Shown: positions 9,144 to 18,455, counted from the stretch's first letter. The stretch is 64,000 nt of DNA from Io17-Chloro-G2 sp965226915 (GCA_965226915.1 CBDDEJ010000006.1:248001-312000); one strand, 5' to 3'. The notes: generated by a model not told the origin, from the sequence alone. A program made the numbers and translations.

Positions 9144-9651
9144 ATGCGAATGATGAACAGAGACATGACCTATCACCAGTGGCAACAGGCTCTCGGGAAA
9201 CCAGCAGAAAAAGTGTCCAAATGGTTCGAAGACACAATTCACAGCCACCTCAACACCTTAGCCAGTAAAACCGGAGGAACCGTTCAACGCGAACCTATCC
9301 AACGGATCAAAAGCGGATTTCCTGGTAGAGGACGGAGACGGACGAGCGTGTTACGTCGAAGCAAAGGGCCTATTCGCATCTGGGAAAAAGAGCGCTTATC
9401 ACGAATGGAGAGTTGACTTGTCCGACGTCCAGCGTCCAGGTTCTGGAGGCTATGCCTCCTACCGCATCGTTGGAGAAATGACACACCACCTCCCCGAGAC
9501 GATCAAAGAATCCATGAGGACCTGGCTACTGAGCCTAGACCCCAGTGAAGTGCTGTCAGAACCTTGGCCTTACCACACGCGGACATTACGCTTCACTGCT
9601 CTCTTCGGCCACGGCCACCGACTGCCGCAGGTTCTCCAGCACGACCGGTAG
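9144..9651 (+). pseudogene. Frameshifted nuclease-like gene with PD-(D/E)xK-type motif
   Basis: The first frame starts MRMMNRDMTYHQWQQALGK and runs to about 9310. The continuation is in the next frame: KADFLVEDGDGRACYVEAKG, then LFASGKKSAYHEWRVDLSDV. The change occurs at an AAAA run (9309-9312). The spacing of D in ADFLV and the ExK in YVEAKG fits a PD-(D/E)xK nuclease core, as in restriction or VRR-type nucleases, but this is only a motif reading. The 3' end runs into the opposite-strand methylase fragment at about 9,580, so it is also truncated. Confidence 0.45.
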
Positions 9652-10128
9652 GTCCGTCTTGAACTGGACTTGGGCTTGCCGGAACTCCTCGATGTTAGGC
9701 AGTTCGTAGTCCAGGAAGCGGCGTATCAGCCGGTGGAGCTCCCCGGGGCGGGACATATCCACCCGCAGGGCCACGCCGCCGTTCTGGACCAGAACGGCTG
9801 TCTCCGAGTCCTCGAAGACTATGTTGTCCTTGGGGTAGCCCCGGTCGAACTTACGCTGGATTTCGGCGTCCAGGTCGTCGTGGGTGTCCTTGGCTTCCCA
9901 GTAACCTCGGGCCATGCGCAGGGTGTCCTTCACGGTGCCATCGGGAATGATGTTGCCTGGTGCCTTCAATTCGGGGATGAGGACCAGCTTTTCTTTGTGC
10001 TCGCGGCAGTAGGCGTCCAGGCAGTTCTCGAAAGCACGACGGATGTTCAACTCGTTATCGGAGCCGCCGAATTGCACCAGTTCCTGGAGCTTGCTGTAGT
10101 AAGTTTCTATGTGGGTATAGGTTGGCAT
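9586..10128 (-). pseudogene. N-terminal part of a restriction-linked N-6 DNA methylase (type ISP-like)
   Basis: From ATG 10,126-10,128 the frame reads MPTYTHIETYYSKLQELVQF and continues for 180 residues with DNELNIRRAFENCLDAYC, RGYWEAKDTHDDLD, GYPKDNIVFED and RRFLDYELPNIEEFRQA. This is the N-terminal domain of large adenine methylase/restriction proteins; the YWEAKD motif resembles a PD-(D/E)xK nuclease centre. The methylase core is missing, because the frame breaks off at the junction near 9,580. An in-frame ATG at 10,149 exists in this copy, but the equivalent codon is lost in the copy at 826, so the inner start is preferred. Confidence 0.6.
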
Positions 10129-10312
10129 GATTGGACTATTATAGGTCATATCTGACGGGGTCCTGCAAGTCTACTTTGCGGAAGGTTCTAGGCCTTTGGC
10201 CTGGAGCCTTGAGGAGGCTGTCAGGCGCCAGAGCTGGTGGCCGTGGCGGCGCAACGGGTATTGATAAAGGCTTGCTGCCGGGAATCGCCGGGCTTTTTTT
10301 GCCCGGTTTGTG
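10106..10312. repeat. Long direct repeat, copy B, left part
   Basis: Matches 804-1010 almost base for base and carries the methylase start and its upstream region. The match resumes at 11,744 after the IS66 element. Confidence 0.8.
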
Positions 10313-11743
10313 AAACTGTTCAGAGTTGAGGGGAAGTGAGCAACCGGCGGCATTCCAGGAGGGGATTGAGACCTCTGGCCCGCCAGGTGCCAAAGAGGGA
10401 TGCCAAGGTCATCTTGCTGTCGGCGCCCTGCCCTGAGCGGGCGCCGCCGCTGATCTTGCGACTGGTTACCAGATGCCGCAGGCTCCGCTCGGCGGCGTTG
10501 TTGTCTGAGGGCACGGCTGGGTCCGACACGAAGACAAACAGTTCCTTGATGAACCGTTCCATGCGCCGGCAGAGCTTGGCCTGAACCGCCAGGGGATCTT
10601 TAAGGAAAGGCCGCGCCAAGACCATTAGTTTCTCCTCCAGCATTAGCTGGGTGCGATGGCCTGGCTGGGCTCGGGGAAGGACCGAGGCCTTGGCCTCCGT
10701 GTAGACCTGGTGAACCGCCTCGGCCCACTGAGCCAGCCCAGCGTCTTCTGGGTACAACCCTTTCAGGTCATGGATATCCCGCAGCAGATGAGCCCAGCAC
10801 CGTTGCTTCAGGCCCGGGTAGTGGTTATAGGCCGCGTAGAAATCACTGACCAACACTCCGCTGAAGGAGAAATCCAGCACCTCATCCACCACCCCCTTAT
10901 CCCGACCCCGACGCAGGAAGTATCGTTCGCTGGGAGTGCTGAAGGTCCAAACATAGCCGTTGCTCCCGTCCTGGCGCCAGCCGGTTTCGTCGCCCTGCAC
11001 CACGGGACTGGCGCGGACTTGCTCGAGCACCTCTCGCACCGCCGTCTCAGCCTGACGGGCTACTCCATGGACGGCCTCGACGATGGCGCCAACACTCAGG
11101 TGCAACTGATGGACGCTCTCCAGGTACCATTGGATGATTCTTATGGGCAACCGTCCCTCCTCCCGCAGGGTCACCATCAGGCTTACCAGATTGACCCCCA
11201 GGCGCTGCTGGCCCAGAACCACCCCCTGCAGGGCCTCTTTGGGCAGCCGGCGCCGCTGGCATACCGGACAGATGCGGGCTACCAGGGCGTGCTCGGTCAC
11301 TTCTACCGGAGCCACCGGTAGCTCAATGACTTCCCGAGTTCGCTGTACCCATCCGCCGTTCAGGTGAGTCCCGCAGTCGGGACAGACCGCCACGGCATGC
11401 TCCACCCGCCGGGTAGGAGTCATGCGCTGGCGGGCGAAGCCATGGCGGCGCGGCTTTCTGGGCTCCTTTTTCTCCGGCGCTTGCCGGCTGGAGTGCGGCT
11501 GATTACCCGGCATCCCCAACGACCCGCGCCGGTTGGGACGGGATTCCAGAACCCCAATCCGCCTTTGCAAATCGGCAATGACTGCCCGCTGGCCGGCAAT
11601 TATCTCCAGCAGAGTTTCGCCACTCGCCGCGTTCAGGTCTAGTTCAGTGTCCACCTCCCTGGTATGCCACAACTCCCCCGGCCATGCCAGCGCTTTTCCA
11701 ACGGCTTTGAGCCAATTCACCTCATCAAGTCTGAACAGTTACC
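10313..11743 (-). mobile_element. IS66-family insertion sequence
   Basis: The element interrupts the long repeat. Its ends read AAACTGTTCAGA on the left and, inverted, TAACTGTTCAGA on the right. The flanks share GGTTTGTG (10,305-10,312 and 11,744-11,751; ten matching bases if the preceding CC is counted), which fits the 8-bp target duplication of IS66. Only the transposase gene is present, without the tnpA/tnpB accessory genes of larger IS66 members. Confidence 0.85.
10320..11720 (-). CDS. IS66-family transposase
   Basis: The 466-residue protein has an N-terminal leucine-rich region (ETLLEIIAGQRAVIADLQRR), a zinc-binding CPDCGTHL...CPVCQRRRLP domain near residues 113-155, and the DDE catalytic core of IS66: VVQGDETGWRQDG, GVLVSDFYAAYNHYPG and SDNNAAERSLRHLV. 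It fills almost the whole element and appears intact, so the IS may still be mobile. Confidence 0.93.
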   Translation of the reverse strand: MNWLKAVGKALAWPGELWHTREVDTELDLNAASGETLLEIIAGQRAVIADLQRRIGVLESRPNRRGSLGMPGNQPHSSRQAPEKKEPRKPRRHGFARQRMTPTRRVEHAVAVCPDCGTHLNGGWVQRTREVIELPVAPVEVTEHALVARICPVCQRRRLPKEALQGVVLGQQRLGVNLVSLMVTLREEGRLPIRIIQWYLESVHQLHLSVGAIVEAVHGVARQAETAVREVLEQVRASPVVQGDETGWRQDGSNGYVWTFSTPSERYFLRRGRDKGVVDEVLDFSFSGVLVSDFYAAYNHYPGLKQRCWAHLLRDIHDLKGLYPEDAGLAQWAEAVHQVYTEAKASVLPRAQPGHRTQLMLEEKLMVLARPFLKDPLAVQAKLCRRMERFIKELFVFVSDPAVPSDNNAAERSLRHLVTSRKISGGARSGQGADSKMTLASLFGTWRARGLNPLLECRRLLTSPQL

Positions 11744-11856
11744 GGTTTGTGCGTTATGTTGATTGAAGATGAAGGGCGGTGTAAGACTGTGAATTAGCTT
11801 CTTGCCATAAACCACAAACACCACCTGGGATGCAGGTGGTGCTGGGCGGCCAGGGA
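11744..11856. repeat. Long direct repeat, copy B, right part
   Basis: Continues the match to 1002-1136 after the IS66 insertion and includes the hairpin CACCACCTG/CAGGTGGTG at 11,819-11,841. It differs from copy A at a few bases and lacks the tandem duplication. Confidence 0.75.
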
Positions 11857-12196
11857 AAGGCGGTAAATTGGTGGCACGGAGAGGCGCACAAGGGGTGGTC
11901 CGCACTAAATTAGGTGGGGCAATCGCGTCTTAACCGGGATTCCCCAGATCAAACCACCTTTCCTGGATATAGCTCCCGCGGGGATACCGCCAAATATAAT
12001 CCCGCATTCCAAGAGCGTCAAATGCGGTCTGATGCGGCCTGATTCACTCAAAGTCCCCGCTTTCATTGGGCAACCACTGTACTGCCAAGCGTAAAAGCCC
12101 CAAACCGCTGGTCTACGCCCAAGTCTCCCCCTTGGGAAGCTCTTTTGCCCTGTGCGACCCCGTAACCGTAACCAATCCCGACGCTCCTAAAGTGGA
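11857..12196. other. Region without recognisable gene
   Basis: No frame with protein-like composition is seen between the repeat and the IS1380 transposase stop. The right part must contain the unplaced left end of the IS1380 element. Confidence 0.4.
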
Positions 12197-13528
12197 CTAG
12201 CCAGGAGCCAGCCTAAGCCGACCAATTCGTTCCAGTATCCCGCCTAGCATTTCCCGGCTCACCAGCACCTCAGCAAGCTGAAACACCAGCCTTCCGGCAT
12301 GGCGCACCAACCGTCCTCCAGTCTTGATCATCCTGGTCTGCAGACTGGTCAACGACCAGTGCTTCATTGCCTCCGGTAAGGCTAGCCTTCTCATGGAGTT
12401 GCCCAAGTTGTAGGCCAGTACGAACAACTCCAGCCTGACCTGATTGGCCACGAACTTGTGGCAGGACAACCTAGTCCAGTTCAGGGCGTACTTGCCTTCT
12501 TTTATCCATTGCTCCGCCGTGCCTCGGCCATTGTAAAAGCGGACTATCCCGATGTTTGGATAGCTCAGATTGGTGACTATGAAGCCCACTCTGGGAAACA
12601 GTTCTCCCTGGCGCCACTCCACCTTAGAGACCACTCTCCGAGCAACGTTCCAGCTCTGGGCCTCGTAGACGAAGTCATGATAGGAGACGATGGGCTTCGG
12701 GGAAAGCCACTCCGTAGGCCGTATCAGCCGGGGCGCTATCTCCCGCTGCAGCACCTGGTTGGACCGCAGCCTGATGGCGTAGCCGATGTTTCTTGCTTCC
12801 AGATAATCGTATATCTCCGGCTTGGCGAAGGCGGCGTCAGCACGAAACAGCAGCCTGACCGCTGCTGTCAAATAACGCTCCACCACCGGATCAAGGACTT
12901 CTTGCCAATCATCGGCACTGGGGACGTTGCCTGACCGTAGCTTAGCTGCTTCACAATCCCCGAACTGGTTGAACAGAAAGAGAGGGTGATAGCAGACGCA
13001 TTCAAAGTGGCCGTTATAGGCTGCTCCCTCCTGCTGGCCGTGCACTGGACTCTCGGAACTGTCCATATCCAGGATTACTCGCCGGTGTAGGGTATGGGCC
13101 ATAGCTCGTTCCACCCACTGGGTATTTATTCGTGCCAGCCCCTTCAGGTTGTCCTCTTGGGTCAGGAACTCCGTCTCGAACCGGCCCATCTCACTGGTGC
13201 TGGCTCCTTTCCGCTCCGAGCCTTGCCATCCCACGATCACTCGCATGGCTGGGTCTTGGGAAAGGCGCACTGCGTCATTGGTGTCGTCGTAGCCGGCCAA
13301 GCGGCTGTAGATCGACTGTCTTAGCAGCGGAACCAGGTGGTGAAGGATATTGCGTCCGGTACGGCTTTCCTGGAGGTAGTCCTCAGCGATTTCGGTAAGG
13401 CCCAAGGCATCATCAAACTCTCGAAAGGCAAGAAGGCCAGCGTCGGAGGTGATGGTTGAGCCGTGAAATTCCAGGCGGACTTTGGGGTTGAATTGGAGCC
13501 GGAGAGAGGCATTTTCGCCGTCACCCAT
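12197..13528 (-). CDS. IS1380-family transposase
   Basis: The 443-residue protein begins with the family hallmark (LEFHGSTITSDAGLLAFREF) and contains VILDMDSSESPVHGQQEGAA with the first catalytic aspartates, LLFRADAAFAKPEIYDYLE with the second, and the Y/E block FYNGRGTAEQWIKEGKYALN with the catalytic glutamate. Length is normal and no interruption is visible. Element ends were not identified with certainty. An ISAs1 fragment lies just upstream. Confidence 0.92.
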   Translation of the reverse strand: MGDGENASLRLQFNPKVRLEFHGSTITSDAGLLAFREFDDALGLTEIAEDYLQESRTGRNILHHLVPLLRQSIYSRLAGYDDTNDAVRLSQDPAMRVIVGWQGSERKGASTSEMGRFETEFLTQEDNLKGLARINTQWVERAMAHTLHRRVILDMDSSESPVHGQQEGAAYNGHFECVCYHPLFLFNQFGDCEAAKLRSGNVPSADDWQEVLDPVVERYLTAAVRLLFRADAAFAKPEIYDYLEARNIGYAIRLRSNQVLQREIAPRLIRPTEWLSPKPIVSYHDFVYEAQSWNVARRVVSKVEWRQGELFPRVGFIVTNLSYPNIGIVRFYNGRGTAEQWIKEGKYALNWTRLSCHKFVANQVRLELFVLAYNLGNSMRRLALPEAMKHWSLTSLQTRMIKTGGRLVRHAGRLVFQLAEVLVSREMLGGILERIGRLRLAPG

Positions 13529-13687
13529 CAGGTGCCTCCATGATGCCTACGGCATCTTACTGCAAAGTGACATATCATGGAGTTATTATAGCCGGGAGCA
13601 CGCAAAAAGGGCCCATAATTAGACGATGGTTGAAAGACCATCGACGAATTACTGAGACAACTTTTTAGCCATATGGGAAATGTGGGC

Positions 13688-14099
13688 TTAACCAAGGAGC
13701 ACCTTGAGTAGGTAATCCTCAACCCAGCCAGCTTTCAGCCGTTTACCTTGAAGTCCCCGTTTAAGGCTGGTCTCCTGCTTCAGCAAATTGAGGGCTATCT
13801 TGCCCAGGACTGCCAGGGTTTGGGGCCCATTATCCTTACGTACCCGGCTGTGATCTTCTCGAAAGGTAACATCCAAAGACCAGTGCAAGCTGTTTTCTAT
13901 GCCCCGGTGTCGGCGGGTGACCTCCAACAAAGTCTGGGCAGGCCTGGCCAGACTGCTGATATAGTAGCGAGAGTGGACCGTGGTCCCGGTTGCCGTCTCC
14001 CGCTGAGCCGTGACCTTAACCACGGCGTTGAGGTTGGCCCACTGCTGCCGGTTTTGCAGATAGTCCAGGCAGTCCGGGTCCGTGATGACCTTCATGCTA
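13688..14099 (-). pseudogene. C-terminal fragment of an ISAs1-family transposase
   Basis: The frame reads YYISSLARPAQTLLEVTRRH, RGIENSLHWSLDVTFREDHS and NGPQTLAVLGKIALNLLKQE, which are the closing blocks of ISAs1 (COG5433) transposases, and ends at an ordinary stop. The N-terminal two thirds are missing: similarity starts abruptly at about 14,099, where it abuts the truncated CAP-domain gene. Inactive remnant. Confidence 0.75.
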
Positions 14100-15002
14100 G
14101 GCCTGATCAATGATGACCGGAAAGCTAACGGGCTCGGCCCTGTCATTTTGGGCGACAACTCTGCCGCCGAGACGCATGCCGAAGAAATGTTGACCAATAG
14201 TTACCTCTCCCACTGGTCCATGGACGGAATGAAGCCCTATATGAGGCATACCTTGGCCGGTGGAGTGAACTATGTGGCCGAAAATGTTGCCGGCGCACCC
14301 TCCCCTCCAAAGCCAGGACTCCGATACGGGACAGTTTCGCCCAAGGAAGAACTCCGGGAGTTGCAGCGGGGTTTGATGGAGAGTCCGGGTCATAGGAGAA
14401 ACATCCTCGACCCTCTACACCGGAAGGTCAATCTAGGTATTGCCTGTAACCGAATCACCTGTTCTGTCTCGCAACAATTCTCAGCGGATTATGTGGAGTT
14501 CTCCGAGAAACCCACTATCGCTAATGGCATTTTGTCTTTGGCCGGGAGTCTTGCCGCCGATTTCGAGTTCGTCAATATACAGGTCTGGTATGACCCACTT
14601 CCCCGTGCTCTGACATTTGGGCAGCTGGATAAAACCGATTGCTACGATACCGGAATTTTGCCTGTGGCGTTCATCAGGAAGCCGCTTCCGCCGGGCACCT
14701 CATACGTCCCCAGCACTAAACCATACACGTGGGATTTGTGCACAAATCCGTATGATGTGCCACCGGATACCCCGCGTCTTCAACCTGAGAGCATATCTCC
14801 AGATACCACCGAGGCAAAATCCTCCGAAGCGCCTTCGCTTACAGCCCGGACATGGGAAGCCGCAGGCGGTTCATTCCGGGTGGAAGCCGACTTATCCCGT
14901 GCAATAGCAAATCATGGAGACGGCGTCTATACAGTATTGGTGTGGGGGAATTCCAGCGGGGGTCCTGCGACACTGACCACTTATGCGATCTTCTTGGAAT
15001 GA
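14082..15002 (+). pseudogene. CAP/SCP-domain secreted protein, 5' end lost
   Basis: The frame enters a CAP (SCP/PR-1-like) domain at once: MLGLINDDRKANGLGPV, then SAAETHAEEMLTNSYLSHW with the conserved histidine, YVAENVAG, and the LMESPGHRRNILDPLHRKVN block with the second histidine. A C-terminal region of about 150 residues of unknown fold follows. CAP proteins are normally exported, but no signal peptide remains because the ISAs1 fragment ends at the first conserved motif. The apparent start codons therefore lie in the junction and the gene is probably not expressed as a functional product. Confidence 0.7.
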
Positions 15003-15100
15003 AAGCCCGATACTTTCCCATCGTGGCAATCGAAAGTTTTCTCACTGGCTGGTTCACGGTAGGCGCTGAAAAGGGAAGGAGTAGGCATCTCCGAGCCAAG

Positions 15101-15279
15101 CTAGAAACTCGGACGGAAACCCCGATTCTCTCCAAGCTGCCGTTTTCTTAGCGACGATTATCGATGTAACAGTGGGTTCTTGAACCGTATTACAGACACT
15201 ATCATGCCACATAAGACTATAATACGTCTGTCTGGCGTAGCGCGAAACCCAGCCAATGGCTTTCCGGCCAGACCTCTAG
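15101..15279 (+). mobile_element. 179-bp CTAG-bounded short element, copy 1 (family A)
   Basis: Starts CTAGAAACTCGGACGG and ends CCGGCCAGACCTCTAG. Two further copies lie at 16,217-16,395 (same orientation) and 56,961-57,139 (inverted). Copy 1 differs from the other two at two positions I could see. The ends are imperfect inverted repeats, and each insertion sits at a CTAG, consistent with a TA duplication of an IS630/Tc1-type transposase acting in trans. Its right CTAG is shared with the adjoining family-B element. Confidence 0.85.
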
Positions 15280-15426
15280 TACTACAACGACGCGTTATCC
15301 TACAAGGTAACTCGTGGGCGGATTTTGAAGCTGGCAACGAACGAGTGCGAGTCTCCCATGATGAACGGTCCGTAGCTGAAGAAGAAGACCTGAGCGTGTT
15401 TTCTCATAACGCGTCGTTGTAGTACT
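15276..15426. mobile_element. 151-bp inverted-repeat element, copy 1 (family B)
   Basis: The first 23 bases (CTAGTACTACAACGACGCGT plus TAT) are the reverse complement of the last 23 (15,404-15,426). The interior has no gene. A relative with the same outer 17 bases and length 153 lies at 56,812-56,964, also touching a family-A element. It looks like a miniature element with a CTAG/TA target. Confidence 0.75.
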
Positions 15427-15677
15427 AGGGAGACCCCCGCTGTGCCCAGGCGCTTGCGGGACTGTTAACCGTTTTCTCCGCGGCCCATCATCTCCCTCAA
15501 TGGTTATGCTATTCGGTTTTCCACATGGTTTCGCCCTTGGCGGTTTCGATCCTGATGGCATGCAACTTGGCCAGTCGGCTCCCCCGGGGATTTCGACACA
15601 AGGTGCTGCCTGGTGCCCCGAATTTCCTGAATGGAATCGTGCTCGTATCACTACTCACAATGCCCTCTCCCGCGGCC
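15427..15677. other. Region without recognisable gene
   Basis: The first 24 bases belong to the duplicated kinase-promoter fragment. The rest, up to the stop of the thioredoxin-like gene, shows no protein-like frame on either strand. Confidence 0.4.
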
Positions 15678-16518
15678 CTACTTCCGTGGAATGGCCTTGG
15701 ACAGGTCGCCGCTTAATTCCCCGAGTAGGCCGCGGATCTGATTCTCGGTCTCTTCGTAAGCACCTTCACCAAAATGCCGGTAGCGGACGATTCCATCCTT
15801 GTCTATCAGATATTCTGCGGGCCAATAACGGTTGGAGTAAGAATCCCATGTGGCAAAATCGTTGTCCTGCGCAACCGGGTACTCTAGCCCGTACCTGATA
15901 GTATTGTTCACTACGTTTTTGGTCTCGTGTTCGAAGTCGAATTCTGGCGTGTGAACACCCACTATCACCAGCCCTTGTTCAGTGTATTTCTCGTGCCAAT
16001 CCTTTAGATACGGCATCGTCTCTATGCAGTTGTGACAAGCGAGTGTCCAAAAGTCGATCAGAACTACCTTGCCCCGTAATCCCTCCATGGTCAGGGGTTC
16101 GGAGTTGATCCAATTGCTTATGCCTTGGAATTCCGGAGCAATGTTACCGACGTCGCCACCGGCCCTAAGTGAGTCTGGTTTGTCTCCAGCCACTCCCTTC
16201 GGACTAAGGTTCTCTTCTAGAAACTCGGACGGAAACCCCGATTCTCTCCAAGCTGCCGTTTTCTTAGCGACGATTGTCGATGTAACAGTGGGTTCTTGAA
16301 CCGTATTACAGACACTATCATGCCACATAAGACTATAATACGTCTGTCTGGCGTAGCGCGAAACCCGGCCAATGGCTTTCCGGCCAGACCTCTAGCGGGT
16401 TGTTGTTTGCCTCTTTCGCAACAGGATCGCCGCCTTCTGAGGTATTCGCTGTGCCACAGGCCACCAACAAAAGGAGCCCAGCAAACAGAGCCATGCTGAT
16501 TAATCTACGAACCATCAA
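15678..16518 (-). pseudogene. TlpA/thioredoxin-like lipoprotein gene split by a short element
   Basis: The 5' part (16,518-16,393) encodes a lipoprotein signal, MVRRLISMALFAGLLLLVAC, and a short linker. The 3' part (16,220-15,678) encodes a thioredoxin-fold domain with FWTLACHNCIETMPYLKDWH, the CxxC redox site, and GVHTPEFDFEHET. Removing the family-A element with one CTAG restores one 221-codon frame (NNP-L-EENLSP). The intact protein would be an extracytoplasmic thiol-disulfide protein of the NHL-associated thioredoxin type. The element supplies an ATG in frame with the 3' part (MWHDSVCNTVQEP), so a cytoplasmic version could be made if the element has a promoter. Confidence 0.85.
16217..16395 (+). 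mobile_element. 179-bp CTAG-bounded short element, copy 2 (family A)
   Basis: Same length and ends as copy 1, inserted in the thioredoxin-like lipoprotein gene. The target reads CCG-CTAG-AAG in the gene's orientation. On minus the element carries TATTAT about 10 nt before an ATG that is in frame with the downstream gene part. Confidence 0.88.
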
Positions 16519-17149
16519 TTCCCCTCAAACCTCGCTCCTATCAAATGACATGGGAGCTGGTAGGTGCAGGTTGATTCTGGCCTCCCAGGTTTCCATTCCT
16601 TGGCGGGTTGATTATCGCCCAGTCTAAGCAGTACCGACGTCCCACCTGTCTGGAACTCAATTTTCCACCGCAATGGCATTGAGCCGGTTTGGATGCCCGG
16701 ATAGCATGATCGGTGACCAGCAAGGCTTTCCTAGCCTCCTTCAAACGGACCTGCTTACTCTATACTGGCAGGCGCGGAGCGAGCAACCCTAAGCCGAATC
16801 CAGGCGAACCCCAATGCGCCCAAACCTGCCGAGATTCCAGAGATTATTACGACGAGATTGATCAAGTCTAATCTCGCGTGACCACCCACGGTACGGAAAG
16901 AATTAGCAAGCCTACTCGGCCTGTTTCTCGGTGGATACCCGGATGTACGTTACTGCTCTAATCATTTCGTATTCCTCGCGAATAGCTTCCTTGACCTTTT
17001 AAAGAAGAGTCGACCGGTCCTCCCAACAAGTTGTTGACCCACTCTGCAATCCATCTAACGACCAATAGGAGGCTTCTAGGCTCTCAAGCCTTGCCGTAGA
17101 TCAACTCGGCAATATCTAAGTAGCCGGTTGGCGCTCTACCGGATCAAAT
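16519..17149. other. Degenerate region with small remnants
   Basis: Apart from the tiny recombinase fragment at 16,912-16,965, no protein-like frame is convincing. It includes the upstream region of the split lipoprotein gene (16,519-16,560). Confidence 0.35.
16912..16965 (-). pseudogene. N-terminal fragment of a serine recombinase (resolvase-like)
   Basis: Seventeen codons read MIRAVTYIRVSTEKQAE and then a TAG. YxRVSTxxQ is the signature around the catalytic serine of large serine recombinases and resolvases. The rest of the gene is absent. Confidence 0.5.
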
Positions 17150-17150
17150 A

Positions 17151-17843
17151 GTTTCAGGTGTCCAAGATGCCTTCCTCCGTAAATATGACGCCACTGTAGA
17201 AATGCTCTGGACCCTTCGGTTGGGCGCCAGAGTTACGGCTGTAGCAAACGCTGTGGCTGTAGCCCCAGACGGCAGTATATACGTTGCTGGCAATATCTTA
17301 GACGGAAATTCGATAACCCGAGACGTATTCGTAACCAAATACGAATCCGACGGTGAAAAGCAGTGGATACGTAGATTCGGATCCAAGATTCAGGATTGGG
17401 GAAGTGATTTGGTTGTTGATAAAGATGAAAACATTTATGTAGTCGGTTACACGGATGGTGCGTTTCCTAACCAGGTAAATTTAGGAGATCAAGACGCATT
17501 TCTCCTAAAGATCAATGCCAACGGAGAATTGGTCTGGACCCGTCAGTTTGGCTCCATTGAGGGAGATTTTGCTTTCGGCGTGGCTCTAGACCAACGAGGG
17601 AGTGTCTACGTGGCCGGAGTAACCACGAGGGATTTGCAGGAGCAAACCAACGCCAGGAACCAGGACGTCTTCGTTCGTGTATTTGGCCCAAATGGCGGAG
17701 AACGGTTGAACCAGCATCTGGGAACAGACCTAGACGATCATGCCACCGACATCATGTTAGATATTTCAGGGAATATCTATATTTCCGGCTGGACTAGGGG
17801 TGTTTTTCGCGGTATACAGCTTACTAAGGATGACACTAGATGA
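17151..17843 (+). pseudogene. SBBP-type beta-propeller repeat protein, truncated
   Basis: Three to four propeller repeats are visible, each with the pattern G.IYVAG.....D.FVTKY...G..W.R.FG: for example SIYVAGNILDGNS, NIYVVGYTDGAF, SVYVAGVTTRDL and NIYISGWTRG. The frame is open from about 17,151, before the first ATG at 17,202, and enters within a repeat (QDAFLRKYDATVEML), so the 5' end, including any signal peptide, is missing. The last repeat is also short. Intact relatives are secreted, calcium-rich repeat proteins. Function of this fragment is unlikely. Confidence 0.6.
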
Positions 17844-17888
17844 ATAATCGCCTTTCATATCAAGTTGGGGCCAACTACAAAATCCAGT

Positions 17889-18110
17889 TCACCGCCCTAG
17901 TGTGACCACATAATCAGCCTCGGTATCTAAGCCTCGAGACCCGGGGAGACCAATGGTAGCCGAATTCAACTTTCCTCCTGCTGGAACAATAAACGTGTCC
18001 GTCGCCCTCAGCGGTTTGGTTTGAATAACGCCGTTTACGATTTCGTTGGTGTGTTCGGTCGTATTTCCCTTAACATCGGCTCGTTTTTTATGCCTGCCCA
18101 GTCCCCACAT
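17889..18110 (-). CDS. Small hypothetical protein, possibly a remnant
   Basis: A 73-codon frame ends with DTFIVPAGGKLNSATIGLPG and EADYVVTLGR. It resembles the C-terminal part of an exported protein more than a random frame but is not recognised. It follows two other small minus-strand frames and may be the third gene of a short unit. Confidence 0.25.
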   Translation of the reverse strand: MWGLGRHKKRADVKGNTTEHTNEIVNGVIQTKPLRATDTFIVPAGGKLNSATIGLPGSRGLDTEADYVVTLGR

Positions 18111-18119
18111 GCTATGGTG

Positions 18120-18455
18120 TCAACGAAAGGACTCCCTTGGGGGCCTTCCAGTTCCAATCAGATTTACCACGCCTCGGTGATGATCGATACTCGATTGATT
18201 GCAGAAGCCCTGGGCTCCATCCGCAAACTCAATGCGCAATTCTCGGACCCCGCTCAGGAGTTCGAGGTCAAAGCTGGCGTCTCGCAGCAGCCCGCTCCAC
18301 CTCCACTGGTCATCGAACAAGCGCTGTTGAGCACCACCAACCAGTAACGCAGTCCCCAGTAGTTCCTCTGACTCGAGAACGAAGATTTTCGCCAATTCGT
18401 TGTAGGTCTTACGGCTGATAACCAAAGTGCCTCGTCCGATACAAGCAGTCGTCAC
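18120..18455 (-). CDS. Hypothetical protein
   Basis: This 111-codon frame starts with GTG at 18,453-18,455 and overlaps the stop of the upstream frame as GTGA, which is typical of coupled genes. The N-terminus (VISRKTYNELAKIFVLESEE) looks real; the distal part (GRPPRESFR) is less convincing. No family was recognised. Confidence 0.3.
   Translation of the reverse strand: MTTACIGRGTLVISRKTYNELAKIFVLESEELLGTALLVGGAQQRLFDDQWRWSGLLRDASFDLELLSGVRELRIEFADGAQGFCNQSSIDHHRGVVNLIGTGRPPRESFR

Noticed and set aside
10656..11321. 221-codon plus-strand frame across the IS66 element
   Set aside because: It lies antisense to the intact IS66 transposase, whose catalytic motifs are clear.
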